Program-made: the position numbers and the translations under genes
The notes under the pieces: model-generated
What the model was told of the DNA's origin: nothing
Seen by the model: only the letters and a program-made list of their open reading frames with translations
Databases searched by the model: none
Shown: positions 41,673 through 50,709 of the stretch, in pieces
How the letters are laid out: each line of letters begins with the position of its first letter
Position numbering within the stretch: position 1 is the stretch's first letter
Assembly (NCBI RefSeq): GCF_004348685.1
Contig: NZ_SMKO01000010.1
Coordinates: forward strand, 54,991-118,990
DNA length: 64,000 nt
Reading direction: 5' to 3'
Source of the DNA: Nonomuraea deserti
Lineage (GTDB): Bacteria; Actinomycetota; Actinomycetes; Streptosporangiales; Streptosporangiaceae

Positions 41673-43430
41673 ATGCCTGACCACGACACCTTGACGGCAC
41701 TCCTGCGGGACTGGGCCGTCGTCCGCGGCGATCAGGAAGCGGTCGTTTTCGCGACAGACCCGACAGACGCCGCCGGCGACCAGTGCCTGACCTACGCCGA
41801 GCTGGATCGCACCGCGCGCCGCGTGGCCGCGCTGCTCCAGCTGCACGCCGACCTGGGCGATCGGGTCCTGCTGCTCAACGAGCCGGGCCTCGGCTTCGTC
41901 GCCGCCTTCTTCGGCTGCGTCTACGCGGGCATGATCGCGGTTCCGGCGCCGCCGCCCGGCGGTCACCGCAGCCACCAGGCCCGCCTGGCGGGCATCGCGA
42001 GAGACGCCGGCGTCAAAGTGGCGTTGTCCGAGCGAACAGGGCTGGACGCCGTCCAGGAGTGGGCCGACGACGCCGGCCTGAAGACGATGACCTGCCTGGC
42101 CGTCGACGGAGCGCTTCCCCCGGCCGAGCAGTGGGCCGGCCCGGGGACGACCACCTCGGAGACCCTCGTCTTCCTGCAGTACACGTCCGGTTCCACCGGA
42201 GACCCCAAGGGGGTCGTGGTCGACCACGGCAACATCCGGGAGCACACCGAAGTGTTCCGCCGCATGACCCGCGCCACCTCACGGACGCGTTTCGGCGGCT
42301 GGCTGCCGACCTTCCACGACTTCGGGCTGATCGGCCTGCTGCTGTTCCCCCTGTCCCTGGGCGCCACGACGGTGCTGATGTCCCCTCTCGCCTTCGTCAA
42401 GCGGCCGTACGCCTGGCTGCGGCTGCTCGACCGGCGCCGTGTCAACTTCACCGGCGGTCCGAACTTCGCCTTCGATCTCTGCGTGCGAGCGGTCACCGAG
42501 GCGCAGGCGGCCGGGCTCGACCTGTCCTCGGTGACCCACGTGCTGAACGGATCCGAGCCGATCCGCGCCGAGACCCAGCAGGCGTTCATCGAGCGCTTCG
42601 CACCTCATGGGCTCGACCCTGCGGCCATGCTCCCGGCGTACGGACTGGCCGAGGCGACCCTGGCGGTGACCTGCACTGACCCTCAGCGCGGCATGGTGGC
42701 CACCCACGTGGACGCCCTCCAGCTCGCCCTCGGCCTCTTCGTGCCCGCCCGCCCGGCGGCGAGCACCGAGGAGCACACCCGGCTCCTGGTCTCCAGCGGG
42801 CCGGCCCGCGACGAGGTCGTCGTCGTGGACCCCGTGAAGGGCGAGATCCTGCCGGACGGGCAGATCGGCGAGATCTGGGTACGCGGTCCCCAGGTGACGC
42901 GCGGCTACTGGAACCGTCCGGACGCGACGAAAGCCGTCTTCGGAACGACCGGCGACCAGGGCGGCGACTACCTGCGTACCGGCGACCTGGGGACGATCCA
43001 CGAGGGCCAGTTCTACGTGACAGGCCGTATCAAGGAAGTGCTGATCGTCCACGGGCAGAACCTGTACCCGCAGGATCTGGAGGCCACGGTGCGCGCGGCC
43101 CACCCGGCGCTCGCCCGCGGCGTCGGCGCGGCATTCACGGTTCCCACTCCTGACGAGCAGATCGTCATCGTGCAGGAGTGCCGCGCGCACGCCCTGGAGG
43201 ACATGACACCGTCCGGCCTCGCCGCGCAGATCCGCAGTGCCATCCGGCGTGACTTCGGCGTGGCGGTCGGCGGTGTGGTCCTGGTCCGGCCGTCCCAGGT
43301 CCGGCGGACCACCAGCGGGAAGATCCAGCGCGGGCTGACGCGCGACCTGTTCACCAAGGACGAGCTCAGGGCCCTGCACGAGGAGCTCACGCCCGCCGTG
43401 CGCTCGCGCTACCGGGGCAGCGCGACATGA
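41673..43430 (+). CDS. fatty acyl-AMP ligase (FAAL)
   Basis: 585 aa adenylate-forming enzyme. YTSGSTGDPKG at 170-180, GWLPTFHDFGLIG and YGLAEATLAVT are the FAAL-type versions of the core motifs, and TTSGKIQR carries the C-terminal Lys. FAALs activate a free fatty acid as acyl-AMP and pass it to an ACP rather than CoA. ATG at 41673 is preceded by AGGGAGGG. It opens a twelve-gene operon; the ACP at 46666 is the likely acceptor. Confidence 0.9.
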   Translation: MPDHDTLTALLRDWAVVRGDQEAVVFATDPTDAAGDQCLTYAELDRTARRVAALLQLHADLGDRVLLLNEPGLGFVAAFFGCVYAGMIAVPAPPPGGHRSHQARLAGIARDAGVKVALSERTGLDAVQEWADDAGLKTMTCLAVDGALPPAEQWAGPGTTTSETLVFLQYTSGSTGDPKGVVVDHGNIREHTEVFRRMTRATSRTRFGGWLPTFHDFGLIGLLLFPLSLGATTVLMSPLAFVKRPYAWLRLLDRRRVNFTGGPNFAFDLCVRAVTEAQAAGLDLSSVTHVLNGSEPIRAETQQAFIERFAPHGLDPAAMLPAYGLAEATLAVTCTDPQRGMVATHVDALQLALGLFVPARPAASTEEHTRLLVSSGPARDEVVVVDPVKGEILPDGQIGEIWVRGPQVTRGYWNRPDATKAVFGTTGDQGGDYLRTGDLGTIHEGQFYVTGRIKEVLIVHGQNLYPQDLEATVRAAHPALARGVGAAFTVPTPDEQIVIVQECRAHALEDMTPSGLAAQIRSAIRRDFGVAVGGVVLVRPSQVRRTTSGKIQRGLTRDLFTKDELRALHEELTPAVRSRYRGSAT

Positions 43431-44995
43431 CCACGGCCGCAGACATGGACCGCGTGCTCGGCGACCCGGCAGATCTCCGCGGCCTGTTCTCCCACGCGCG
43501 CCTCGCCGAGCTGGACCGGGCCGAGGAGTTCCCGGCGGACCACTGCCGCGAGCTGGACCGGTTCGGCCTGCCGGCGCACTACGTGCCCGCCCGATTCGGC
43601 GGTGACCTGCACTCCTACCCGGAACTGCTCGAACTGATCAGGGCCGTCGCGCGCCGGGACCTCACGGTTGCCGTGGCGCACGCCAAGACGTTCCTCGGAT
43701 CGATCTGTGTGTGGCTGGCAGGGGACGACGACCAGGCGGGGTGGCTGGCGCGCGAGGTCCGCGCCGGGACCCCCGTCTCCTGGGCGCTCACCGAGCGTGG
43801 TCACGGCAGCGACCTGCTGGCCGGCGAGGTCACCGCCTACGACGGGCGGCTGACCGGCGAGAAGTGGCTGATCAACAACGCCACCCGCAGCAGCCTGCTC
43901 ACCGTCCTCGCCCGCACGTCCCCCGCGGGCGGGCCCAGGGGATTCAGCGTCGTGCTGGCGGACAAGCGGACCCTGCCCGAGGGCAGCTACCGCCATCTGC
44001 CCAAGGTGCCGACACACGGCATCAGGGGGGCCGACATAAGTGGCATCGAGTTCCGCGACGCGCCCTCGACCCTGGTGGGCGAGCCCGGCGGCGGGCTGGA
44101 ACTCGTGCTCAAGGCGCTCCAGCTCACCCGCACCTTCTGCGCCGGGCTGTCGCTGGGCGCGGCCGACCAGGCGCTGCGCCAGGCGACCGCGTTCACGCGG
44201 GACAGGCACCTGTACGGCAGGCGGCTGATCGACATGCCCCACGTGCGCAGGACGCTTGGTGAGGCGCACGCGGCCAGGATCGTCGGTGAGGCCGTCACCA
44301 CGGTCGCGGCCCGATCCATCCACACCCTGCCCGGCGAGATGGCCGTCGTCTCGGCCGTGACCAAGGCGTTCGTCCCGGCCAGGATCGACGAACTGATCGG
44401 CGCGTGCGGGACGCTGCTGGGCGCCCGCGCGTTCCTCACCGAGGTCCTCGATCACGGCGCCTTCCAGAAGCTCGACCGTGACCACCGCGTGGTGGCGATC
44501 TTCGACGGCAGCTCGTTCGTCAACCAGAACGCGTTGATCAACCACTTCCCAGCGCTGGTAGGCGGCTACCGGAAGGGGACGGTGGACGAGCAGGGCCTGC
44601 GCCGCACGCTCGACACGTCCCTTCCGCTGCCGGCGGCGGACCCGGACCAGCTCACCCTGTCCTCCAGGAACGGCTCCAGCCTCGTGCAGCACCTGCGGGC
44701 CGGCGACCTGCCCGAGCTCCCGGGCGCGGCCGAGCTGCGGCAGGCGTGCGAGGAGGTGCACGGGCAACTGGCCGGGATCGCGCCGGCGGCCCGCGACGTC
44801 AGCCCCGAGGCGTTCGCGCTGGCCCAGCGGTACGAGCTCTGCTTCGCCGGAGCGGCCGTGCTCGGACTTCACCTGGTCAACGGCGGCGACGAGAGCCGGG
44901 CCACGGCCGCGCTCGCCTACGTCCTGGCCAGGCTCACCGGGCGGCCGGCAGGCCCTGCCTACGACCGGCTCGCCGAGGAGGCTGTCGATGCCTGA
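43427..44995 (+). CDS. acyl-CoA dehydrogenase-like protein 1
   Basis: 522 aa, longer than the usual 380 because of a C-terminal extension of about 140 residues. FAD-domain landmarks: SWALTERGHGSDL, GEKWLINNA, RDRHLYGRRL. At the place of the catalytic Glu (EGT in MCAD-like enzymes) it has FDGSS with Asp360. ATGA overlap with the FAAL gene. Probably oxidises the ACP-bound fatty acyl chain, in the manner proposed for the paired dehydrogenases of ramoplanin and enduracidin clusters. Confidence 0.86.
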   Translation: MTTAADMDRVLGDPADLRGLFSHARLAELDRAEEFPADHCRELDRFGLPAHYVPARFGGDLHSYPELLELIRAVARRDLTVAVAHAKTFLGSICVWLAGDDDQAGWLAREVRAGTPVSWALTERGHGSDLLAGEVTAYDGRLTGEKWLINNATRSSLLTVLARTSPAGGPRGFSVVLADKRTLPEGSYRHLPKVPTHGIRGADISGIEFRDAPSTLVGEPGGGLELVLKALQLTRTFCAGLSLGAADQALRQATAFTRDRHLYGRRLIDMPHVRRTLGEAHAARIVGEAVTTVAARSIHTLPGEMAVVSAVTKAFVPARIDELIGACGTLLGARAFLTEVLDHGAFQKLDRDHRVVAIFDGSSFVNQNALINHFPALVGGYRKGTVDEQGLRRTLDTSLPLPAADPDQLTLSSRNGSSLVQHLRAGDLPELPGAAELRQACEEVHGQLAGIAPAARDVSPEAFALAQRYELCFAGAAVLGLHLVNGGDESRATAALAYVLARLTGRPAGPAYDRLAEEAVDA

Positions 44996-46646
44996 AGCAC
45001 TGGAACACCTGCTCGGGGATCCCTGGGACCCGGCCAATCCCCTCGGCTACGCGGAGATCGTGGCGGCCGACGAACGCCAGGAGATGTTCGCCGAGGCGGA
45101 GCAGCGGCTGGACGCCTACGGGATGAACGCAGAATTCGTCCCGGTCGAGTATGGCGGCCGCTTCAGCACCTTGGACAGGCTCGCCCGGGTGATGCGCGCC
45201 GTCTGGCGGCGAGATCCCTGTCTGGGCCTCGGCTACGGAGCAAGCAGTTTCATCGCCTCGGTCAACGTGTGGGCGGCCGGGTCGTCCGAGCAGAGGACGG
45301 CGTTCGCGAAGCATCTGCTGGCCGACCGGAAAATCGCCTCGGTCTATCACGAACTGGCGCATGGAAACGATTTCGCCCGTGCGGAACTGGCCGCCTACGG
45401 CATGCGGTTGAACGGCCGTAAAGAGGTGGTGACCAACGCCCAGAGGGCCGACTCTCTGGTGATCTTCGCCAGGACGTCACCGGACCCGGGTAGCCGCAGC
45501 CACTCCCAGTTTCTCGTGGACAAAGCGGATCTGCCCCAGGACCGGATGGCTTACCTCCCTCGATTTCCCAGCATGGGGATGCGTGGCGTGCAGTTGGGCG
45601 GCGTCGTCTTCACCGACTGCCCGATTCCGGATGACGCGATGATCGGCATGCCCGGCCGGGGGATCGAGACCGCGCTACGCTCTTTCCAGCTCACTCGTAC
45701 GGCGCTGCCCTCGATGATCATCGGTGTTCTCGACACCGGGCTGCGCACGGCGCTCCGCTTCACCACCGGGCGACGGCTCTACGGCCGCGCGGCCGCCGAC
45801 ATCCCCTACGTGCGGGCGATCGTCGCCGAAGCGTTCGCCGACCTTCTGCTGTGCGACGCCTTCTGCACGGTGACCGCCCGCACGCTGCACCGGCTGCCCG
45901 GCCTGGCCAGCGTGCCGGCCTCGCTGGTGAAGTACGTCGTCTCGCAGCAGCTCATCGACGCGATGAACCGCCTGTCGTCGGTGCTCGGCGCGCACTTCTA
46001 CATCCGCGACGGCGATCACGCGATTTTCCAGAAGCTGCTGCGTGACCTTGCGGTCATCGGTTTCGGGCATGCCGCCAGGGTCGCCTGCCTGGCCACCGTG
46101 CTGCCACAAACGCCCCTGCTCGCGCAACGGTCGTGGCCGGCAGCGGAGCAGCCGCCCGACGCCATATTCCAGCTCGGTACCGAACTGCCCCCGCTGCCCT
46201 TCGACGCCCTGGCGGTCTCCGCCTCGGGCAGGGACACGCTGAGTGCGGTGCCGAGGTCCATGCTCGACGAGACAGGCCTCGACCCGGAGCTGAGGCGGCT
46301 GGCCGCGTTGTTCGCCACCGAGTTGCGGGAGCTGACGAGCGAGGCCGGCGATCTGCGGCCGATGGAAACAGGCGTGGGAGCGAGCCCGGAAGCGCTGGCC
46401 ATACCCGCGCGACTGGCCGCCGTGCTGGCCGCGAGCGCGTGCCTCGGCGTCTGGCGGCATGCGGAAGGCGGCTTCCTCGCCGATCCCACATGGGTGGTCG
46501 CCGCCCTGACCCGTCTCACCGCCCGTATCGGAAAAGGGGACGGGCACCTGCCGGCTCCCCTGACCCGGCGCCTCATGTCGGAGCTGCTGACCCGGCATGA
46601 GGACAGCCGTGGCTTCGACCTGACGGCCGGTTCGATCGCCGGCTGA
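44988..46646 (+). CDS. acyl-CoA dehydrogenase-like protein 2 (base residue missing)
   Basis: 552 aa paralogue of the preceding protein, with YHELAHGNDFARAEL, GRKEVVTNAQ and GRRLYGRAAADIPYV in matching places. Where protein 1 has FDGSS it reads FGHAA (359-363), so no acidic residue stands at the catalytic-base position. Either a structural partner in a heteromeric dehydrogenase or an enzyme with a base elsewhere. Starts eight bases inside gene 1. Confidence 0.83.
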   Translation: MPEALEHLLGDPWDPANPLGYAEIVAADERQEMFAEAEQRLDAYGMNAEFVPVEYGGRFSTLDRLARVMRAVWRRDPCLGLGYGASSFIASVNVWAAGSSEQRTAFAKHLLADRKIASVYHELAHGNDFARAELAAYGMRLNGRKEVVTNAQRADSLVIFARTSPDPGSRSHSQFLVDKADLPQDRMAYLPRFPSMGMRGVQLGGVVFTDCPIPDDAMIGMPGRGIETALRSFQLTRTALPSMIIGVLDTGLRTALRFTTGRRLYGRAAADIPYVRAIVAEAFADLLLCDAFCTVTARTLHRLPGLASVPASLVKYVVSQQLIDAMNRLSSVLGAHFYIRDGDHAIFQKLLRDLAVIGFGHAARVACLATVLPQTPLLAQRSWPAAEQPPDAIFQLGTELPPLPFDALAVSASGRDTLSAVPRSMLDETGLDPELRRLAALFATELRELTSEAGDLRPMETGVGASPEALAIPARLAAVLAASACLGVWRHAEGGFLADPTWVVAALTRLTARIGKGDGHLPAPLTRRLMSELLTRHEDSRGFDLTAGSIAG

Positions 46647-46665
46647 CCACGCGAAGGAGATGCCT

Positions 46666-46905
46666 GTGGATGACCTGCACAAATGGCTGACCCACCTGGT
46701 GGCGTCCTATCTGGAGAAGGATCCGGACGAGATCAGCGGTTCGGTGTCGCTCGCGACGTACGGGCTGGACTCCGTTTACGCCTTCGTGATGTGCGGCGAC
46801 ATCGAAGACCACCTTGATGTCCGGCTGGAGCCGACCGTGGCCTGGGACTACGAGACCATCGACGCCCTGGCCGACCATTTGAGCTCGCTGGTGGAGCAGC
46901 CGTGA
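46666..46905 (+). CDS. acyl carrier protein 1
   Basis: 79 aa carrier protein with the phosphopantetheine Ser36 in YGLDSVYAF. GTG at 46666 is preferred because AAGGAG (46654-46659) stands six bases before it, whereas the ATG at 46660 touches that site. Likely carries the FAAL-activated fatty acid for the two dehydrogenases. The next gene starts by GTGA overlap. Confidence 0.88.
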   Translation: MDDLHKWLTHLVASYLEKDPDEISGSVSLATYGLDSVYAFVMCGDIEDHLDVRLEPTVAWDYETIDALADHLSSLVEQP

Positions 46906-47834
46906 CCGTCCTGAAGGAGGTGGCCGTCCACCTGCCGTCGCAACGGGTCGCGGTCCGTTCGCTCCAGGAGGAGCTGCACCTGACCGACGTGCAACTCAAG
47001 GTCTACGAACGTTTCTACGGACTGTCGCACATCCTGCGTGAGCCCGAGGGCACCGTGTACGACCTGCTGATGGCGGCCGCCGGCGAACTCGGCACGCTCC
47101 ACGGCCTCGAGCGGCGGATCCGCTATGTCATTCAGGCCAGGACCCTGCCGGTCGCGACGCCGTATCCGACAAGCGCTGTCCAGGAGGTCACGCGTTCACT
47201 CGGCCTGCATCGAGCCCAGGCGTTCGTCGTCTTCCATCATGCATGCGCGTCCGGCCTGCTCGCCGTGGACATCGCCGGGCGGCTGCTGGAAAGGGATGGA
47301 GACCCTGATGCGCTCGCCTTGGTGCTCACCGGGGAGAAGACCTTCACCATCGCCGCCAAGATGGTGCCGGACGTGGCCGTCAACGGAGAAGGCGCGGCGG
47401 CGATCCTGGTCGCGCCCGCGGGCGGGCGCGACCAGGTGCTGAGCTACGCGACCCGCACTCACGGGCGTTTCAGCGAGGGGCTCACTCTGTCCGGTGAGAA
47501 GCTCGCCGAGTTCGGTGAGATGTATCCGAAGGCGCTCGCCGAGGTGATGGGGGAGGCCGCGGACCGCGCGGGACTGGCCCTGACCGACATCGACCTGATC
47601 CTGCCGCACAACGTCAACCGCGTCTCATGGGTACGGCTGTGCAAGCTCATCGGTTTCCCCCTGGACCGGGTGTTCCTGGACAACATCCCCGTGACCGGCC
47701 ACTGCTTCTGCGCCGATCCTTTCCTGAACCTTCGCTCGGCGTGCTCACGTGGCCGGCTGAAGCCTGGCGACACGTATCTGATGGCCGCTGTGGGGCTCGG
47801 GGCGACGTTCTCGGCCATGATTCTCAAGCACTAG
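46902..47834 (+). CDS. KASIII-like protein with altered active site
   Basis: 310 aa thiolase-fold protein. Nucleophile Cys115 in HHACASG and His236 in PHNVNRVSW are in place, but where KASIII has Asn (GNTSAAS) this protein has VTGHCFCADP with His267. Changed third residues are known in KASIII relatives that transfer acyl groups instead of condensing (CerJ type, C-H-D). May therefore extend the acyl-ACP by two carbons or transfer it to O/N. GTG start, coupled to ACP 1. Confidence 0.82.
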   Translation: MTVLKEVAVHLPSQRVAVRSLQEELHLTDVQLKVYERFYGLSHILREPEGTVYDLLMAAAGELGTLHGLERRIRYVIQARTLPVATPYPTSAVQEVTRSLGLHRAQAFVVFHHACASGLLAVDIAGRLLERDGDPDALALVLTGEKTFTIAAKMVPDVAVNGEGAAAILVAPAGGRDQVLSYATRTHGRFSEGLTLSGEKLAEFGEMYPKALAEVMGEAADRAGLALTDIDLILPHNVNRVSWVRLCKLIGFPLDRVFLDNIPVTGHCFCADPFLNLRSACSRGRLKPGDTYLMAAVGLGATFSAMILKH

Positions 47835-47845
47835 GAGACCGCACC

Positions 47846-49174
47846 GTGTTTCTCGACCGGATGAAAGCGGCCCTGACCGGCTCGCCGCACACCCCTCTGG
47901 TTTTCCTGGGCAATTTCGAAGTCGAGGACCAATGGGCCGACGGAGTGAACGGGCTGCCGCGTGTGAGCTTCTCCGCCGGGGCGACGATCGTCAACCGGAT
48001 GGACGAGTTCGGCCTTCTCCTGGCCGGTCCCGGCGACCACGTGGTGCTGAAAGAAGCTCCCGACGAGGACTACCTCACGCACCTCGAAGAGCTGGGAGTG
48101 GCGCTGCCGCGCGTGCACACTGTGGCGCGCAACGACCCGGCGCGGACGGTGACACTCGACGCGCTGGAAGACCAGAAGCTCCTGGCGGAGTTGTCCGGGC
48201 TCGTCGGCGCATGGATCGCCCCGCATGGCACCTCGGTCCTGGAGGAACGGCTGGCGGAGGCAGCCCGGCTGCCGCTGATCACGCCCTCGGCGGCCGTGTG
48301 CAAGGCGACCAACAGCAAGATCTACAGCCGCAGAGCCGCCGACGGGACCGGTCTGCGCCAGGCCACCGGCTGGACCGTGAGCGACATGAACGAGCTGGAG
48401 GTCGCCCTTGACGGAGCCAGGGTCCTGCTGGGCAAGGGCGGGACCGTTGTGGTCAAGGACGCGTTCGGCGTGTCAGGCAAAGGCATCACGGTGATCGCCG
48501 AACAACAGAAGCTGGATCGCCTGCACGCGATGATCCGGCGCCGGGCGGCCAAGAGGGGGGACGACACCCTGGCGCTCGTGATCGAGGAATGGGTGGCCAA
48601 GGTCGCCGACCTCAACTACCAGTTCACCGTGGGCCACGACGGGTCGGCGCACTTCGACTTCGTCAAGGAGGCGATCACCGAGGCCGGCGTCCACAAGGGG
48701 CACCGGATCCCGGCCGACCTGGCGGCCGCACAGGTGGCACAGCTGGAGGACGCGGCCCACAGGCTGGCGAAGGTGCTTCACGGCGACGGGTTCCACGGAG
48801 TGACGGGTGTCGACGCCATGGTGGCGCCGGACAACAGCCTCTACCCCGTGGTCGAGATCAACGCCCGCCACAACATGTCGACCTACCAGCTCACCGTGCA
48901 GGAGCTTCTCATGGCGCCCGGACAGATCGCGCTGGCTCGCCTGTACCCCCTGCGTCTGGACGGCCGGCTGACGTACCGGACCTTGAGGCGGAGACTCGCC
49001 GGGCTTCTCCTGGATGCCCCTGGGGGTTCGGGTCTGCTGGTCAACAACTTCGCAACCGTCAACGCCGGCGCCAGGGACGGCACCTTCGACGGGCGTTTGT
49101 ACGGCCTGCTCATCGCCGAGGACCGGGCCCGGCTGGCCGCACTCGACACCGAGATCGTGAGGAGACTGCCATGA
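47846..49174 (+). CDS. ATP-grasp ligase, BtrJ-like
   Basis: 442 aa ATP-grasp enzyme: VVVKDAFGVSGKGITV (nucleotide-binding hairpin), LALVIEEWV, and the Mg2+ motif YPVVEINARHNMSTY. The N-terminal VFLGNFEVE segment and the gene order with a PLP decarboxylase and an ACP recall BtrJ, which loads glutamate onto the carrier BtrI in butirosin biosynthesis. Predicted to attach an amino acid (glutamate or similar) to ACP 2. GTG at 47846 with AGGAGA seven bases before. Coupled to the decarboxylase by ATGA. Confidence 0.82.
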   Translation: MFLDRMKAALTGSPHTPLVFLGNFEVEDQWADGVNGLPRVSFSAGATIVNRMDEFGLLLAGPGDHVVLKEAPDEDYLTHLEELGVALPRVHTVARNDPARTVTLDALEDQKLLAELSGLVGAWIAPHGTSVLEERLAEAARLPLITPSAAVCKATNSKIYSRRAADGTGLRQATGWTVSDMNELEVALDGARVLLGKGGTVVVKDAFGVSGKGITVIAEQQKLDRLHAMIRRRAAKRGDDTLALVIEEWVAKVADLNYQFTVGHDGSAHFDFVKEAITEAGVHKGHRIPADLAAAQVAQLEDAAHRLAKVLHGDGFHGVTGVDAMVAPDNSLYPVVEINARHNMSTYQLTVQELLMAPGQIALARLYPLRLDGRLTYRTLRRRLAGLLLDAPGGSGLLVNNFATVNAGARDGTFDGRLYGLLIAEDRARLAALDTEIVRRLP

Positions 49175-50448
49175 CGGCGTACACAGTGCAGGGTCTCGAC
49201 ATCGGCGAGCTGGCCGAGCACTTCGGGACGCCGCTCTATGTCTATGACGGCGACGCGCTGCGGCAGCAGTTCGAGGACCTGCGGGCCCGGCTCCATTCCC
49301 GGCTGGAGATCTTCTTCTCGCTCAAGTCCAATCCGAACGTGTCCATCTGCACGGTTCTGGGCTCGTTGGGTGCGCGAGCCGAGGTGTCGTCCCTGGCCGA
49401 ACTGGCCACCGCCCTGCGTGCCGGAATCGCCTCCGACGACATTCTCTTCCTCGGCCCGGGCAAGAGCGAGCAGGAGTTGCGGGCATGCCTCACCGAACGG
49501 GTCCATGCCATCGTGTGCGAGTCCTTCGGGGAGCTGGAGCTGATCGACCGTCTCGCCGCCGAGTACGGCGTGCGGGCGCCCGTCGTCCTTCGCGTGAACC
49601 CCGGTTTCGCTGTGAAGGGCTCGAAGCTCACCATGGGCGGTAAGCCACGCCAGTTCGGGATCGATGAGGACCAATTGCTGGGCGCGCCGGACCTGTGCGA
49701 GCGCCACGCGAACGTGCGGGTCGCCGGCATCCAGACGTACATGGGGACGCGCATACTCAGCGAAGACGTCGTCGCGGAGAACACCCGCATGATCCTGGAC
49801 CTGGCGGAGCGGCTGTCGGCGAAGCTCGGCTTCCCGCTCGATCTCGTGGACGTCGGCGGCGGACTCGGCGTGGCCTATTTCGACGGCGAACGAGATCTCG
49901 ACGTGGACGTCCTGGCCGGCCTGCTCAACCCGATGATCGAGGAGTTCACCGCCCGCAACCCGGCGACGCGGATGGTCATGGAACTGGGCCGCTATCTCAC
50001 CGCTCCCTCCGGGATCTACGTCGTTCGCGTGCGGTACGTGAAGACCTCGATGGGGGAGAGGTTCGCCATCGCCGACGGCGGCACGAACCATCACATGGCG
50101 GCGGTCGGCATCGGGTCGTTCGTCAAGCGCAACTTCCCCGTACGCCTGCTCAGCCGGTCGGCCGAACCCACCGGTCCCTGGACCGTCACCGGTCCGCTCT
50201 GCACCCCCAACGACACGCTCGCGAAGGCGGTCGTGCTCCCCGACCTGCGGCCGGGAGACCTGCTCGGCGTGCTCAGGTCCGGTGCGTACGGCCCCAGCGC
50301 CTCTCCCGTCCTGTTCCTCAGCCACGGCCACCCCGCCGAGGTTCTGGTGATCGACGGGGAGTCCCGGCTGATCCGCGAGCGTGACGGCGTAGACGACCTG
50401 CTGCGGCAGCAGCGCATGCCCATCTCAGGCAAGGAGAAGCACGGATGA
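49171..50448 (+). CDS. fold type III PLP decarboxylase, BtrK/LysA-like
   Basis: 425 aa member of the diaminopimelate/ornithine decarboxylase family: PLP Lys52 in FFSLKSNPN, glycine loop VDVGGGLGV, Cys344 in GPLCTPNDTL and GAYGPSASPVLF. In secondary metabolism such proteins (BtrK, VinO) decarboxylate aminoacyl-ACPs. Sitting between a BtrJ-like ligase and an ACP, it probably turns an ACP-bound amino acid into an omega-aminoacyl-ACP, for example 4-aminobutyryl from glutamyl. Confidence 0.87.
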   Translation: MTAYTVQGLDIGELAEHFGTPLYVYDGDALRQQFEDLRARLHSRLEIFFSLKSNPNVSICTVLGSLGARAEVSSLAELATALRAGIASDDILFLGPGKSEQELRACLTERVHAIVCESFGELELIDRLAAEYGVRAPVVLRVNPGFAVKGSKLTMGGKPRQFGIDEDQLLGAPDLCERHANVRVAGIQTYMGTRILSEDVVAENTRMILDLAERLSAKLGFPLDLVDVGGGLGVAYFDGERDLDVDVLAGLLNPMIEEFTARNPATRMVMELGRYLTAPSGIYVVRVRYVKTSMGERFAIADGGTNHHMAAVGIGSFVKRNFPVRLLSRSAEPTGPWTVTGPLCTPNDTLAKAVVLPDLRPGDLLGVLRSGAYGPSASPVLFLSHGHPAEVLVIDGESRLIRERDGVDDLLRQQRMPISGKEKHG

Positions 50449-50708
50449 GCGAGATGAAGACCATCGAGCGGTCCACCGTCAGCAACACCATTGCGGGTGA
50501 GCTCGCGGCGATACTCAACCGAGAGGTCACCGGCATTTCGGACAGCACATCACTTTTCGACGAACTCGGTCTCGACTCCACGACCGTCCTCGAACTCCTG
50601 ATGCGGCTGGAGGACACGCTCATGATCGAGTTCGACACGGACACGCTGGAGCAGCACCACTTCGAGACCGTGGGCACGCTCGCCGACTACGTCATCGAGC
50701 AGGCATAG
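50445..50708 (+). CDS. acyl carrier protein 2
   Basis: 87 aa, phosphopantetheine Ser45 in LGLDSTTVLE, acidic helix II as usual. ATGA overlap with the decarboxylase, so likely the BtrI-like carrier for the amino acid loaded by the ATP-grasp ligase. Distinct from ACP 1, whose flanks belong to the fatty-acyl half. Confidence 0.88.
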   Translation: MSEMKTIERSTVSNTIAGELAAILNREVTGISDSTSLFDELGLDSTTVLELLMRLEDTLMIEFDTDTLEQHHFETVGTLADYVIEQA

Positions 50709-50709
50709 C

